From: Limivivens faecihominis
GTDB lineage: Bacteria > Bacillota > Clostridia > Lachnospirales > Lachnospiraceae
Direction: 5' to 3'
NCBI RefSeq assembly: GCF_020686945.1
Contig: NZ_JAJEPR010000001.1
Coordinates: 124,001-188,000 of the forward strand
Length of the DNA stretch: 64,000 nucleotides
Under the pieces are notes generated by a model. That model worked only from the letters and a program-made list of their open reading frames with translations, was not told where the DNA came from and made no database searches. The position numbers were made by a program, and so were the translations under genes. Position 1 is the stretch's first letter, and each line of letters opens with the position of its first letter. Of this stretch, positions 7,481-18,500 are shown piece after piece.

Positions 7481-8737
7481 ATGGAAGAAGAGATTTTGAA
7501 GGTACGGATGCTGGGAGGTTTTTCAATGGTTTATCAGGAAAAAACACTGGTGTTTGGCAGAAATTACATATCAAAAAGCACACAGCTTCTGCAGATTCTG
7601 TTCCTTCACCTGGAAAAGGGGATAGCGAAGGAGCGGCTTCTGGAAGAGCTGTATGGTCGGGATGATGTGGAGAACCGGAACGGCAGCCTGAACAATACGA
7701 TTTTCCGGTTGAGAAAGCAGCTGGAGGCGGCAGGTCTGCCCGAAGGCAAGTATTTTTACCTGAAAAAAGGAATTTACTATTGGGATTCCGTGATTCCTGT
7801 GGAGACAGACCTCTCTGTTTTTGAAAAAAAACTGGAAGAAAGCAGAAAAGAGACCGACGAAGAGAAAAAAACGGAGCTTTTAAAAGAAACCTGTGCTCTG
7901 TATACCGGAGAGCTTCTTCCGAATATGACCGGAGAAAACTGGGCAGCAGTGGCAAATATTCATTATCGGGATCTTTATTTCGAAGCACTGGAAGAACTTT
8001 GCACCATTCTAAAGGAGAAACGCTATTATGAGACGATCTACCAGCTGACCACAACGGCGGCAGGAATGTATCCCTTTGAAGAGTGGCAGCTCTGGCGCAT
8101 CGACAGCCTGATAGCCATGAACCGTTATCAGGACGCCATGGCCATTTACAAAGAAGCGACGAAACATTTTTTTGATGATCTGGGACTTCCGCCTTCCGAG
8201 GAGATGCTGGAGCGCTTCCGGCTCATGAGCGACCGGATTCAGCAGTCCGTGGGGGCGCTGGAGGAGATCAAGAAAGGCCTTCGGGAAAAAGAAGAGCAGA
8301 AGGGGGCCTATTACTGCTCTTTTCCGAGTTTTATTGACATTTATCATGTGATCAGCCGCATGATGGAGCGAAGCGGGATCTCTGTCTATATCATGCTTTG
8401 CACGCTGACGGACAAAAATGGAGAGATCCGTATGGGAACCGATCGGAATAGGGAGGCTTCGGAGGCCTTAAGAGTTGCGATCTGCAATTCTCTCAGGCGC
8501 GGAGATTTTTACACCAGATACAACGAAAGCCAGTTTCTGGTCATGCTTTCCGGGACGACTCTGGAGAACTGCCAGGTGCTCTCGGCCAGAATTGACCGGA
8601 ATTTCAGAAAAGAGTTTAACGGTCATTTCCGGATCAATTACTATATGGCTTCTGTGGCAGAACTCCGGGAAGAGAAGGACGGGGAAACGCTTTCCTTTCA
8701 TTCGGCGGCAGACTGTTGGAAGATCAGTCAGAAATAA
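7481..8737 (+). CDS. BTAD-domain transcriptional activator with degenerate GGDEF-like C-terminus
   Basis: 418 residues, start at 7481 behind GGAGG. Residues 1-100 form an OmpR/SARP-like winged helix (LKVRMLGGFSMVY ... NRNGSLNNTIFRLRKQLEA). Residues 105-250 form a bacterial transcriptional activation (BTAD) helical domain, ending IYKEATKHFFDDLGLPPSEEM. From about residue 275 the sequence resembles a diguanylate cyclase fold: LRRGDFYTRYNESQFLVML aligns with the usual LRxxDxxxRYGGDEF block, but the signature is replaced by NESQF, so catalysis is unlikely. It is followed closely by the small protein genes and the giant adhesin and is the obvious candidate to control them. Confidence 0.8.
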   Translation: MEEEILKVRMLGGFSMVYQEKTLVFGRNYISKSTQLLQILFLHLEKGIAKERLLEELYGRDDVENRNGSLNNTIFRLRKQLEAAGLPEGKYFYLKKGIYYWDSVIPVETDLSVFEKKLEESRKETDEEKKTELLKETCALYTGELLPNMTGENWAAVANIHYRDLYFEALEELCTILKEKRYYETIYQLTTTAAGMYPFEEWQLWRIDSLIAMNRYQDAMAIYKEATKHFFDDLGLPPSEEMLERFRLMSDRIQQSVGALEEIKKGLREKEEQKGAYYCSFPSFIDIYHVISRMMERSGISVYIMLCTLTDKNGEIRMGTDRNREASEALRVAICNSLRRGDFYTRYNESQFLVMLSGTTLENCQVLSARIDRNFRKEFNGHFRINYYMASVAELREEKDGETLSFHSAADCWKISQK

Positions 8738-8755
8738 CAGGAGAGACACATTTAT

Positions 8756-9187
8756 ATGGAAGAAATTCGATTCAATCTGGCTGCACCGGATCTCCTCTGT
8801 ATCTGTGTGGACGACAGACAGTATGGAGAGAACAGCGGAAGGGTGTATTGCTGTTATTCCAGGGAAGCAATGTATTTTGCCCATGAATATCAGCTGATAA
8901 AAATAATAGAAAGACTTCTGGACCGCATCGATTATCCTCAGTCTTCGGTGAAGATCCGTAGTTTTCAGGAGAAAGAAGAAAAGCGGCTTCTGAAGCCGGA
9001 AAAAGTCCTGGAGGGCCGCGAGGTGGCGAACCACAGCGGAAAACTTGATACGTTTCTTGTACATATTAAGTACCGGCAAAACGCGACCTGGCAGGGAGAG
9101 ATACGCTGGGTAGAAAAAGGGAAAAATGTCTCTTTTCGCAGTGAGTTAGAGCTTTTGAAGCTCATGGATAACGCGCTGGAAATGTAG
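8756..9187 (+). CDS. Unknown protein with C-terminal WQGEI module (paralogue of the 9358 gene)
   Basis: 143 residues, ATG at 8756 with AGGAGA upstream, 18 bases after the BTAD gene. The N-terminal ~90 residues (FNLAAPDLLCICVDDRQYGENSG... YCCYSREAMYFAHEYQLIKIIERLLDRIDYPQ) match nothing I know. The last ~45 residues (TFLVHIKYRQNATWQGEIRW..., ending FRSELELLKLMDNAL) align closely with residues 21-63 of the gene at 9358. The shared module has Trp-Gln-Gly-Glu-Ile at its centre and a helix with LELLKxMDxAL at its end. No signal peptide, so probably cytoplasmic; perhaps a regulator or partner of the adhesin system. Confidence 0.7.
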   Translation: MEEIRFNLAAPDLLCICVDDRQYGENSGRVYCCYSREAMYFAHEYQLIKIIERLLDRIDYPQSSVKIRSFQEKEEKRLLKPEKVLEGREVANHSGKLDTFLVHIKYRQNATWQGEIRWVEKGKNVSFRSELELLKLMDNALEM

Positions 9188-9227
9188 TGTACTGTCCCAT
9201 TCATATTTCGTATAATGAGACAGTACA
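9188..9227. promoter_or_regulatory. Inverted repeat with embedded -10-like box
   Basis: Perfect 9-bp arms TGTACTGTC (9188-9196) and GACAGTACA (9219-9227) enclose TATAAT at 9211-9216. No T-run follows, so an operator is more likely than a terminator. It lies immediately after the 8756 gene and upstream of the small gene and adhesin. Confidence 0.5.
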
Positions 9228-9293
9228 CCAGTGATACGATAAAACTCTTTCAAAAGGCACAAAAAAATATGAAAAATAGCATAGACGAAAGAG

Positions 9294-9320
9294 GTTAAGA
9301 AAGAGTATATTTGGTATAAT
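9294..9320 (+). promoter_or_regulatory. Candidate promoter for the 9358 gene and adhesin
   Basis: TTAAGA (9294-9299), a short 15-nt spacer and an exact TATAAT (9315-9320). The -35 and spacing are poor, which would fit dependence on an activator such as the upstream BTAD protein. Confidence 0.4.
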
Positions 9321-9357
9321 TGACGAAATAGAAAAGTTTCTATAAACAGAGAACCAG

Positions 9358-9591
9358 ATGGGAGGATGGGTGAGATGCTTGCAGGACGAAAAGAATAGAA
9401 ACACACTTGGAAAAAAGGGCACATTTGTTGTACATGTACAGTACCTGGAGAATTCCACCTGGCAGGGTGAGATTGTCTGGGCAGAAAAAAATGAATCTTT
9501 GAAATTCAGAAGTGCTTTGGAACTTTTAAAAATCATGGACAGCGCTCTGGCAACAACAGAACAGGGTGAAGAGAAAGGAGAAAAGTTATGA
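9358..9591 (+). CDS. Small WQGEI-module protein translationally coupled to the adhesin
   Basis: 77 residues if the ATG at 9358 is used; that ATG lacks an upstream ribosome site, while GGAGGA at 9361-9366 could instead serve a GTG at 9370 or TTG at 9379, so the start is uncertain. Residues 21-63 (TFVVHVQYLENSTWQGEIVW... FRSALELLKIMDSAL) are paralogous to the C-terminus of the gene at 8756. The TGA stop overlaps the adhesin ATG (ATGA at 9588-9591), indicating coupled translation. No signal peptide. Role unknown; the coupling suggests a cytoplasmic partner or dosage control for the adhesin. Confidence 0.7.
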   Translation: MGGWVRCLQDEKNRNTLGKKGTFVVHVQYLENSTWQGEIVWAEKNESLKFRSALELLKIMDSALATTEQGEEKGEKL

Positions 9592-12500
9592 ATAACAGAA
9601 AATGGTCCAGAATTATTGCGATGCTTCTGGCTGTGATGTTGGTATTTTGCGATTCTAACGTGACATACGCTGTAGAATCCATGACGGAAGCACAGACAGA
9701 AGATCCGGCAGCGGCACAGGCAGCGGCAGATGCAGAAGCAGCAAGGCAGGCCGAAGAGGCTCAGGCTGCCGCAGAAGCAGAGGCAGCAAGGCAGGCCGCG
9801 GAAGCAGAGGCAGCAAGGCAGGCCGCAGAAGCAGAGGCAGCAAGGCAGGCCGAAGCAGCCCAGGCAGCGGAAGCAGCAAGGCAGGCCGAAGCAGCCCAGG
9901 CAGCAGAATCAGAGGCGGTAAGACAGGCAATGGAAGCGCAGGCCGCCGCAGATGCAGAAGCAGCAAGACAGGCCGAAGAGGCCCAGGCTGCAGCAGGCAC
10001 AGAAGCAGCAAGACAGGCCGAAGAGACCCAGGCCGCCGCAGATGCAGAAGCAGCAAGACAGGCCGCAGAGGCCCAGGCTACAGCGGATGCAGCAACAGCA
10101 GACAGCGAGACAGAGCCGCAGACCACACCGTCTGCCACAGGAAGCCTGACTCTGAAAACAGAGGAAGCTTCCACGCAGAAGGATGGAGAGCCTGCAAAGC
10201 TGAAAGTGACTTATGAGCTCAGCGCTGACAGCAGCGTGAATGCCGTTGAAACCAGACTTTATGCCTGGAATAAAAATGCCGGTTATCCGCAGTTTAAAGA
10301 CGGCAAGTTTACCGATCCTGAAACCAAACGTGAGTTTCAGCTGAAAACCGACAAAGACGGTTTGGTTTATGTGGAATACATTCTGAAGAAGGGCGAGTCT
10401 TTCACAGAAGAGTTCGAGTTCATCGATACCACACTTGAGGTGGGCACTCAGATTACCTTTGATGTGGCCATCGGCGCTAATGGCGTTGTTCCGGCGAACT
10501 GCTCCATCCAGAGCACCACTGCCAAAGTGACCTATGCGCTTCCGGATGGAAATGGAACAGCCACAGAAGTAGAAACCGAATCCAACGCTCCGGAGAGCGC
10601 TGCAGTAGAGAATACCGTGGCTTTTCAGAGTGCGGAAGGTGCGAGCGTAACGGTTGACGGCGCAGACGTAACCAATGGCACTGCTATGGCCAAAGACGGC
10701 AAGATCGTCTTCACCGTAACCCCGGCAGAGGGCTATGAAGTTACCAGTATCCTGGTAGACGGAACCATCCCTGCCAGAACCAACGATGAAACTCCGGAGA
10801 CCAACGATTACATTATCGAAGGCATCCAGACTGACAGTACCGTGGTTGTGATCAGTACACAGGCGGTTGTAGTGGAAAGCGAGACTGAAAGTGAGACTGC
10901 AACAGAAGCAGCTACTGAGGTTGAATCAGAATCCGAGAGTGAGACAGAAGCAGCAGAGAGCGAAACCGTTGCTGAGACAGAGAGTGAAACCGAGACAATC
11001 GCTGAAACCGAAACGGAGAGCGAGACCGAGGCGGTTATCGAGACCGAAGCAAAGAGCAGGAAGAGGAAAGCGAAAGCCAAAGCCAAGGCGGCAGCACAGG
11101 CTGGTGAAGGAGAGAATGGAATTGCTGTTCCGAATGGGTCTGTCGACTTGACGGACTTCCTTACAAGTGCCACGATCATGACAAGCGATGGAAAACCTTA
11201 TAATCCAGGCGATACCATGGCAAACAACGGCTGGTTCATTTTGAATCTGGAATTTGCAGAGAGTGGAACGAATCAGCTTCCTGTATACGATCCAGAAACA
11301 GGGCAGACGATTGTGGTTTATCAGATGCCAAAAGGTATTGCGAAACTGGATCCATCTACGAATAACCAGTTAAAAACGGAAGATAAAATCCTGGTAGGAG
11401 AATATGATGTAGAGACAGATGGCTCAATTAAGATTCGTTTCAATAAGGAAATCAATAGTTCTACTACAGCAAAAGGATGGATCACTGTACGGGCACAGTT
11501 TGACCGGAGCAATGTGGAGACAGATAAAGAATTTACAATTGATTTCGGTGGTAAAGCACAGGTAACTGTGAAACTGACAGATGGTGGTAAACTGGCTGCT
11601 AATAAGAGTGCCAGTGCCTATGATAAAGAAACAGAAACCTTTACTTTCACAATCACGCTGGATGCAGATGCGGATGTTTCTGATGCAGTAATTGCGGATA
11701 AACTGGGCAGCAGTCTGGAACTGGTGGCAGACAGTGTAGAACTGGATGGAAGCAAGAGCGGTTTTACAACAGATACGACAGCAAATCCCTTTAAAGTCAC
11801 GATTCAATCTTTGAGCAAAGGTGAGCATAAACTTACTTATAAAGCAAAAATTAAAGAGGATGTTCTCCTAAATTATAATGGAGAAATTCCGGGACTGGAC
11901 AACAGCGCAGAGATTACGGTGGATGATAAGGTGATCTCTGTAAAAGGAGATGCCTCCTATGAACATATCTGGTTAAATAAGTCCAATAATGGTGTAGATA
12001 AGAATACCGGAAAAACAACATGGACGATTGTTCTGAATCCGGAAGGAGATCAGCCGGTAGCTGGCTTGGTTATCCGTGACAGACTTACAGGAAAACTGAA
12101 CTATGATAAGAGTCAGCCGATTCAGGTAAGTCCGAAAATCAATGGAAAGGATACCATCAGCTGGGATGAAGTCACCATGGGAAGTGACGGAAAATCCTGG
12201 TCCTATACCATGCCGGATACTGCCGGAAAAGAAGCATATACCTTTACCTATGCTACTTCAGCAGAAGAAGTCGATAAAAAGACAGATGCATACAATACGG
12301 CAACCGTAAATGGAAAATTCCCGTCTCAGTCTCATGTGACCTTAGAGCCAGGTACCGGTGATGGAATCGGAAAAATGACGAAGACTGCTGGAACAGTGGA
12401 ACCGACAGAAGATGGAAAATACGTTCCCTGGGAAGCAACTCTTACGATTCCGAAAGGAACTTACAAGGATGGTGAAATTACCTATACCGATACGCTTTAC

Positions 12501-15500
12501 GGAACTCATGAGTTTGCAGGCACTCTTTCTACTAATGCTGATAATCAGTATCTGAAAATTGAAGTGACTAAAGGAGATGGAAGCAGTCTGGATGTCAAAG
12601 TGACGAATCAGACAAAGAATTCTTTCCAGCTTTCTTTCCCGGCACTTACTCTGAAACAGGCAGAGACCGTAAAAATCAAGTATTACTCGAAAGTAAATGA
12701 AAATGGCACTCTGTCTAATGTAGGTGAGTTAAACAGCAATGGGAAGTTAAGCTCCGGTTCTGCTGATACGACGGTTCGTGATGATAACTTCCAGAAGGAC
12801 GGTTCGTATGATAGCACGAGAGATACAATTACTTGGACAGTAACAGTTAATAAAGCGGGAAATAACTTTGCAAGTGGTTTAGTGACTATTAAAGATACGT
12901 TACCAGACAGTCAAGAGTATGTAGAAGGTTCTGCAACTTTGACCAAGGGTGATACAACAAGGCCATGTCGTAGAGTAAGCAAAACAGAAGAAGGAATTAC
13001 AATTGAGTTTGAAATTTCAGATTCGACCACTGATGTTATTTATGTAACATATGAAACTAAGACGAAAGAAGGAGTAAATCGGGGAGAAACCATTCAAGCT
13101 AAGAATGTAGCGAAAATTTTGGTAGATGATAAAGAAGCAGGTTCCGCAGACACAACGGTAACAATCCCCAGCAATGTCTTCGATAAGGTATTGTTGAAAG
13201 ATCCGGATGCCTGGACAGATAAGGATAAGAAGACAAAGGATTATGTGGCAGAGTTCGAGCTGATCATCAATGAAGGAAATGCCTCTTTGATATCAGGAAG
13301 TGAGGGCGCTGTTTATACGGTGAAGGATAAGATGTCTTCTACGATGGCGCTGGATCTGAGCAGTGTTGTTGTAAAGAATGGTGCCGGAGAGACTATTGGA
13401 AAAGACGTTGTAGCAGGTCCCTATTATACGATCCAGTATAGTGAGGCTACCCATGAATTTACTTTGGAAATTCATAATCCGGAAGCAGGTAATAATCATA
13501 CCTATTATGTAACCTATAAGGCTAATGTTCAGGTGGGTTCCGGAGTTGGTGATGTCGAGTGGGACAATACTGCAGACTTTTCTGCTGGCAGTGTAAAGAA
13601 AACCAGCAGTCAGGATGGTACCGTTACAAAGACACAGACAACAGAAGGCGGAATTACCCTGGGAAAAACTTATATTAAAATTTTTAAGTATGACCGGGAA
13701 AATTCAAAGCCGCTTACTGGGGCAACTTTCGTATTGGAGCGTTATAACGAGAATTCAAAAGAATGGGATTTCATGCAGGAGGTAACTACTGTAACGACTG
13801 GAAAGGATGCAGGAATTGCATATTTTGGTCAGTCACCTGAAATTACTGATGCAGATCCCGCATTACAGCTGGATTCCGGAGTAAAATATCGTTTCTATGA
13901 GAAAACGGCCCCGGCTGGTTACCAGTTAAATTCCGAATATTACTATTTCCAGATTGCTGGTGAGAAGGAGTTTAAGGATTCCAATTATCCAGTGACACAG
14001 CTTAGCAGCGCTACCGCAGCTTTTTCAATTCCGAATATAGCAAAAATTTCTGTAAGCGCAACCAAAAGCTGGAATGATGCAGAGAACCAGGATGGCAAAC
14101 GGCCGACGGAAATCACAGTAACTTTAAAGGCAAATTATCAGAACGCAAATGTAGCAGCTCCGGATGTCGTTAATGGTGAAATTGTAAGTGGCACCAATAA
14201 CAGCCAGGTAAAACTGAAAGCAGATGCGTCTGGAAGCTGGGCAAATACGAAGGTTACCTGGAACAATCTGCCCAAAGTAGACAGCAATGGACAACAGATC
14301 ACTTATACAGTAGAAGAAAGCTGGTTCAGCAATGAGTATTCTGCCAGCTATCAATACTCGAATGAAAAAGTGCGGGGTGTAAAAGGACAGGACGGAACGG
14401 TTACTATTACAAACACGCATACACCGGAGAAAGTTGAAAAAACTGTTACTAAGAAGTGGGATGACGCGAATGATCAGGATGGCCTGAGAAAGAATGTCAA
14501 CGCATATGTATGCCTCTTTGCAGATGGCGAGCAGGTAACGAAAGATAGGGATGGAAAAACTGTAAACGCCATTCAGAAAGTAGGTACGGGTAATAACTGG
14601 AAATATACATGGTCTAATCTGCCGAAGTATAAGGACGGTAAAGAAATTACATATACCGTCAAAGAAGGTACCCTTACAGATGGCAAATTTACGGAGTTTG
14701 ATGCAGACAAATTAGCTGAACTTGGATATACAAGTAAAGTTGATGACAAGACCCTGACCGTTACCAACACTCACATTCCTGCTAAAGAGAATTTAAAGGT
14801 GGTAAAAGTATGGTCTGGCAATGACGAGACAAACGATGATGGAAACCGCCCGAAATCTGTCAAAGTAAAACTCCAGAAGAGCACAGATACGAGTAAAGAG
14901 GAAAACTGGAAAGATATTCCAGGTGAGGTTGAGCTGAACGCAGACAGTTCCTGGAGTTATATCTGGAAGGATCTTCCCAGCTATGAGTCTGGCAAGAAGT
15001 TAAGCTATCGTGTAAAAGAGACCGTTCCGTCTCATTATACGGTAAGTTACGGTGAAGTACAGGAGATTGATAAAGTACCGACAATCACTGTTACGAACAC
15101 CTACAAACCGACTAAGATTAAGGTCGAGGCAACCAAATACTGGAATGATGAAAATAATAAGGATGAGAAACGTCCGGAAAGCATTCAGTTCCAGCTTGAA
15201 AAGAGTTCAGATGCGAAAAAGACCTGGGAGAAGGTTGGTGATCCTCAGACTCTTAAAGGAACAGGAAACACCTGGGAAAAAGCGATCTGGTCCGATCTTC
15301 TTACCTATGAAAATGGCAAAAAGATTTATTATCGGGTTGTTGAGTTAGAGGATGAGAGCGTTAAAAATAATTATTCAACAAATTCTCCTCAGGAAGTTCC
15401 GGAAGGTGGCGGTACTGTTACTATTACCAATACACGCGCTACCGCTACGGGATTCCAGCCGGTAATTTACAAAAATTTGACTGGAAACAGAAAGCTTGTC

Positions 15501-18500
15501 AATGAAAAGACTTTCAGTGCAGGTGAGTTTGAATTTGTACTGAAAGACAAAGATGGAAATCCGCTTCAGACAAAGGGTGTTGATGCAGACGGTAAGGTAA
15601 CTTTTGATACGATTCCTTATGAGAAGGCAGGTACATACACCTATACAATCAGCGAGGTAGTACCGACAGATAGTAAGAAAGTTCCAGGTGTTACTTATTC
15701 TACAGCAGTAGTAACAATGGAAGTAAGGGTTACACCTGATAATGCCGGAACCAAACTGGTAGCATCAGCAACGTATAATGTTTCTTCTGGAACCGGAGCC
15801 ATTGTGGAGGATAAGAAGGTTACCTTTACCAATACTTACAAAGCAGGTGGCCAGAGCTCTATCAGCGGAACCAAAACAGTTGAAAACATCAAAGGTAACG
15901 TTCCAACCTTTAATTTTGCATTATATGATGAAGATGGAAAGATTGTTACTTATAAAGATACAAATGGAATTACTCAGACCTGTATAGTGTCTAACGGTGA
16001 AGATGGTAAGTTTACAATTAAAACACCTTACTATACGCAGGACGATATCAAAAATAGTCCGTATACCTATTATCTGAAAGAAGTTATTCCGGCAGATGCA
16101 ACAAAGGATAATGGCTATACGTCTGGCAATTATAAGTATGACACCGCTTCTTACACGATAACCGTGGCAGTAAGTGATAAGGGAGACGGCACACTTAATG
16201 TAATTCCGAGTGTAGTCGGTGGCAGTGCAGTTAGCTTTACCAATACTTATAATGCAGAAGGTGGATTATCTATCAGTGTTCAGAAAGAAGTGGTTTCTAC
16301 TACCGATGGAGAAACACAACTGGCTGTACCGACGGATAAGTCTTTTGAATTTGTTTTATATGAGGGAACGGACAGCGAGCATAGAAATGGAAAGAAAGAG
16401 GCGATTACTTCTCCAGAAAATGGAACAGTAAGTGCATTTTCAAACATTTCTTATTCAGCTGGTGATATTGGAAAGACCTTCTATTATCAGGTACGGGAGA
16501 CAAAAGACCTAAATAAGAAGTGGTATAGCTACTCTACAGATTACTATAATATTGATGTCAAAGTAGAAGATGGTGGAGACGGAAAACTTTCTATTACAAA
16601 AACGATTTATAAGAATGGTTCCGAAACACCATGGAAAGTTGATAAAAGTGATGCTCCCCTGGCTTTCGTATTTACTAATAAATACGAAGCAACAGGAGCG
16701 ATTCCGTTAACTCTGACAAAAACTCTGACAGGTAAAAACCTCACAGATGGCATGTTTACCTTTGAACTGTACGAAGTGGATGATTCTGGAAAAGAAACTG
16801 GTGTATATACAGTTGAAAATGGTAAGGCTGTAACGAACACAAAGACTGTTGCAGGTGAAACCGGTGTGCTTTCATCTACAGTAACTTTCCCGGAACTGAC
16901 CTTTAAAGAGAATCAGTTAGGTGCGCACAAATATGTGATCAAAGAGGTTCGGAGAGCGAATGACACTTCTACAATTGATGACACAAATTACGGATATGCT
17001 TATGCAGATCCTGTAAATGTGGTAGTAACTGTCAGCGAGGGAGCAGCCGGTGCAAATGGAAGAAATGGTAACCTTACAGTAACAGCTACTTATGATGGCG
17101 AAGAAAAATGTACTCTTGAAAACAAGTACACAGCCAAAGGTAGTACGACTCTAACTGTAGATAAAATTCTTGAGGGCAGAGAGCTTAACGATGCTGCCAC
17201 AAAAGATTTTACCTTTGTACTGACGCCTGCGGAAGGAACACCGGAAGCAAGTCAGACATCTGCAACGGTAGATAAGACAACTGGGCAAGCTACATTTAAC
17301 CTTAAGTACTCAGAAAAGGATGCTGGTAAGACCTATACTTATACGTTAACTGAAGTAGATGGTAAAGAAGCAGGTTATCATTATGATACAACTAAGTATA
17401 CAGTTATTGTGACGATTCAGGATAATGATAACGGTACTTTGACGGTAACAAAGGTTGTAAAAGATGCTGAGGGTAAGGAACTGAAAGATGATAAAGAAAA
17501 CGAGAAAAATCCTTCCTTTACCAACTCTTATGAAGCAAGCAATAAACTGGAACTTACCGCAGCTAAAAATGTAATAGGTAAAGATGCAACAGGAGAGACA
17601 TTTACATTTGCTCTGCTGGATGAAAACAGTACTCTTACTAAAGATGCAAATGGTAAGATTTCTGTCGAAAATGCTAAAGCGGAAAAAACGGTTACTGTTA
17701 AAGGAACAACAGGTACAATTACGTTCCCTGCAATTACCTACACGAAGAACAAAGATAAAGATGAGACGGGAACCTATACCTATCGTATCGTAGAGATTCC
17801 TGGAACAGATACGGGATATACTTATGATTCAACGGTATATACGGTGACTGTTAAAGTAAGTGATCCGGGTACCGGAAAACTTACGGTTGAGAAGACAATT
17901 TCTGGTGGAGAAGAAATTATCTTTAACAATACCTATGCAGCAAGTGGTTCCACGGTTCTGAAAGCAAAGAAAGAATTAACCGGAAGAAGTTTGGAAAATG
18001 GTCAGTTTACTTTCTTATTGAAGGATAATGATGGTAATGTAATTGATACCCAGAAGAACAGTGGTTCAGAAGTTGTTCTTGGTTCAGACAAGCTGAAATA
18101 TACGCATGAGGATATCGGAAATACATACCGTTATACTATGGAAGAAGTTTTAGATGCAGATATGGCAGAGAAAGGATACGAATTCTCTAAGATTGTTTAT
18201 ACTGCGTTCGTAACGATCAAAGACGGTAAGAACGGTTCCGTAACGCCTGAGATTAAATACTATAAAGGTAACCTTTCTGCTGACGAAGCAAAAACAGCAA
18301 CAGAAGTAAAACCGGAAAATGTAGTATTTGAAAACGCCTATACAGCAAATGGTTCTATTACCTTAAATGGAATCAAGTATCTGGATCATAAGAATCTGAA
18401 AGATGATCAGTTTACCTTCCAGCTGTTGGATGAAAATCAGGAGCTGATCAAGGAAACGACGAATAAGGATGGCAAATTCTCCTTTGAGTTAGCTTATGAT

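Noticed and set aside
7302..8054. Long minus-strand open frame facing the BTAD gene
   Set aside because: It spans the divergent promoter region, has a Ser/Pro/Phe-rich shadow composition and overlaps a well-supported gene.
9429..9440. Palindrome TGTACATGTACA as an operator
   Set aside because: It lies inside the coding region for the conserved VVHVQY strand, matched by similar codons in the paralogous gene, so coding constraint explains it.
9655..10174. Open reading frames on both strands in the Ala-rich repeat region
   Set aside because: They are by-products of a repetitive GC-rich coding sequence; composition is low-complexity and no ribosome site precedes them.
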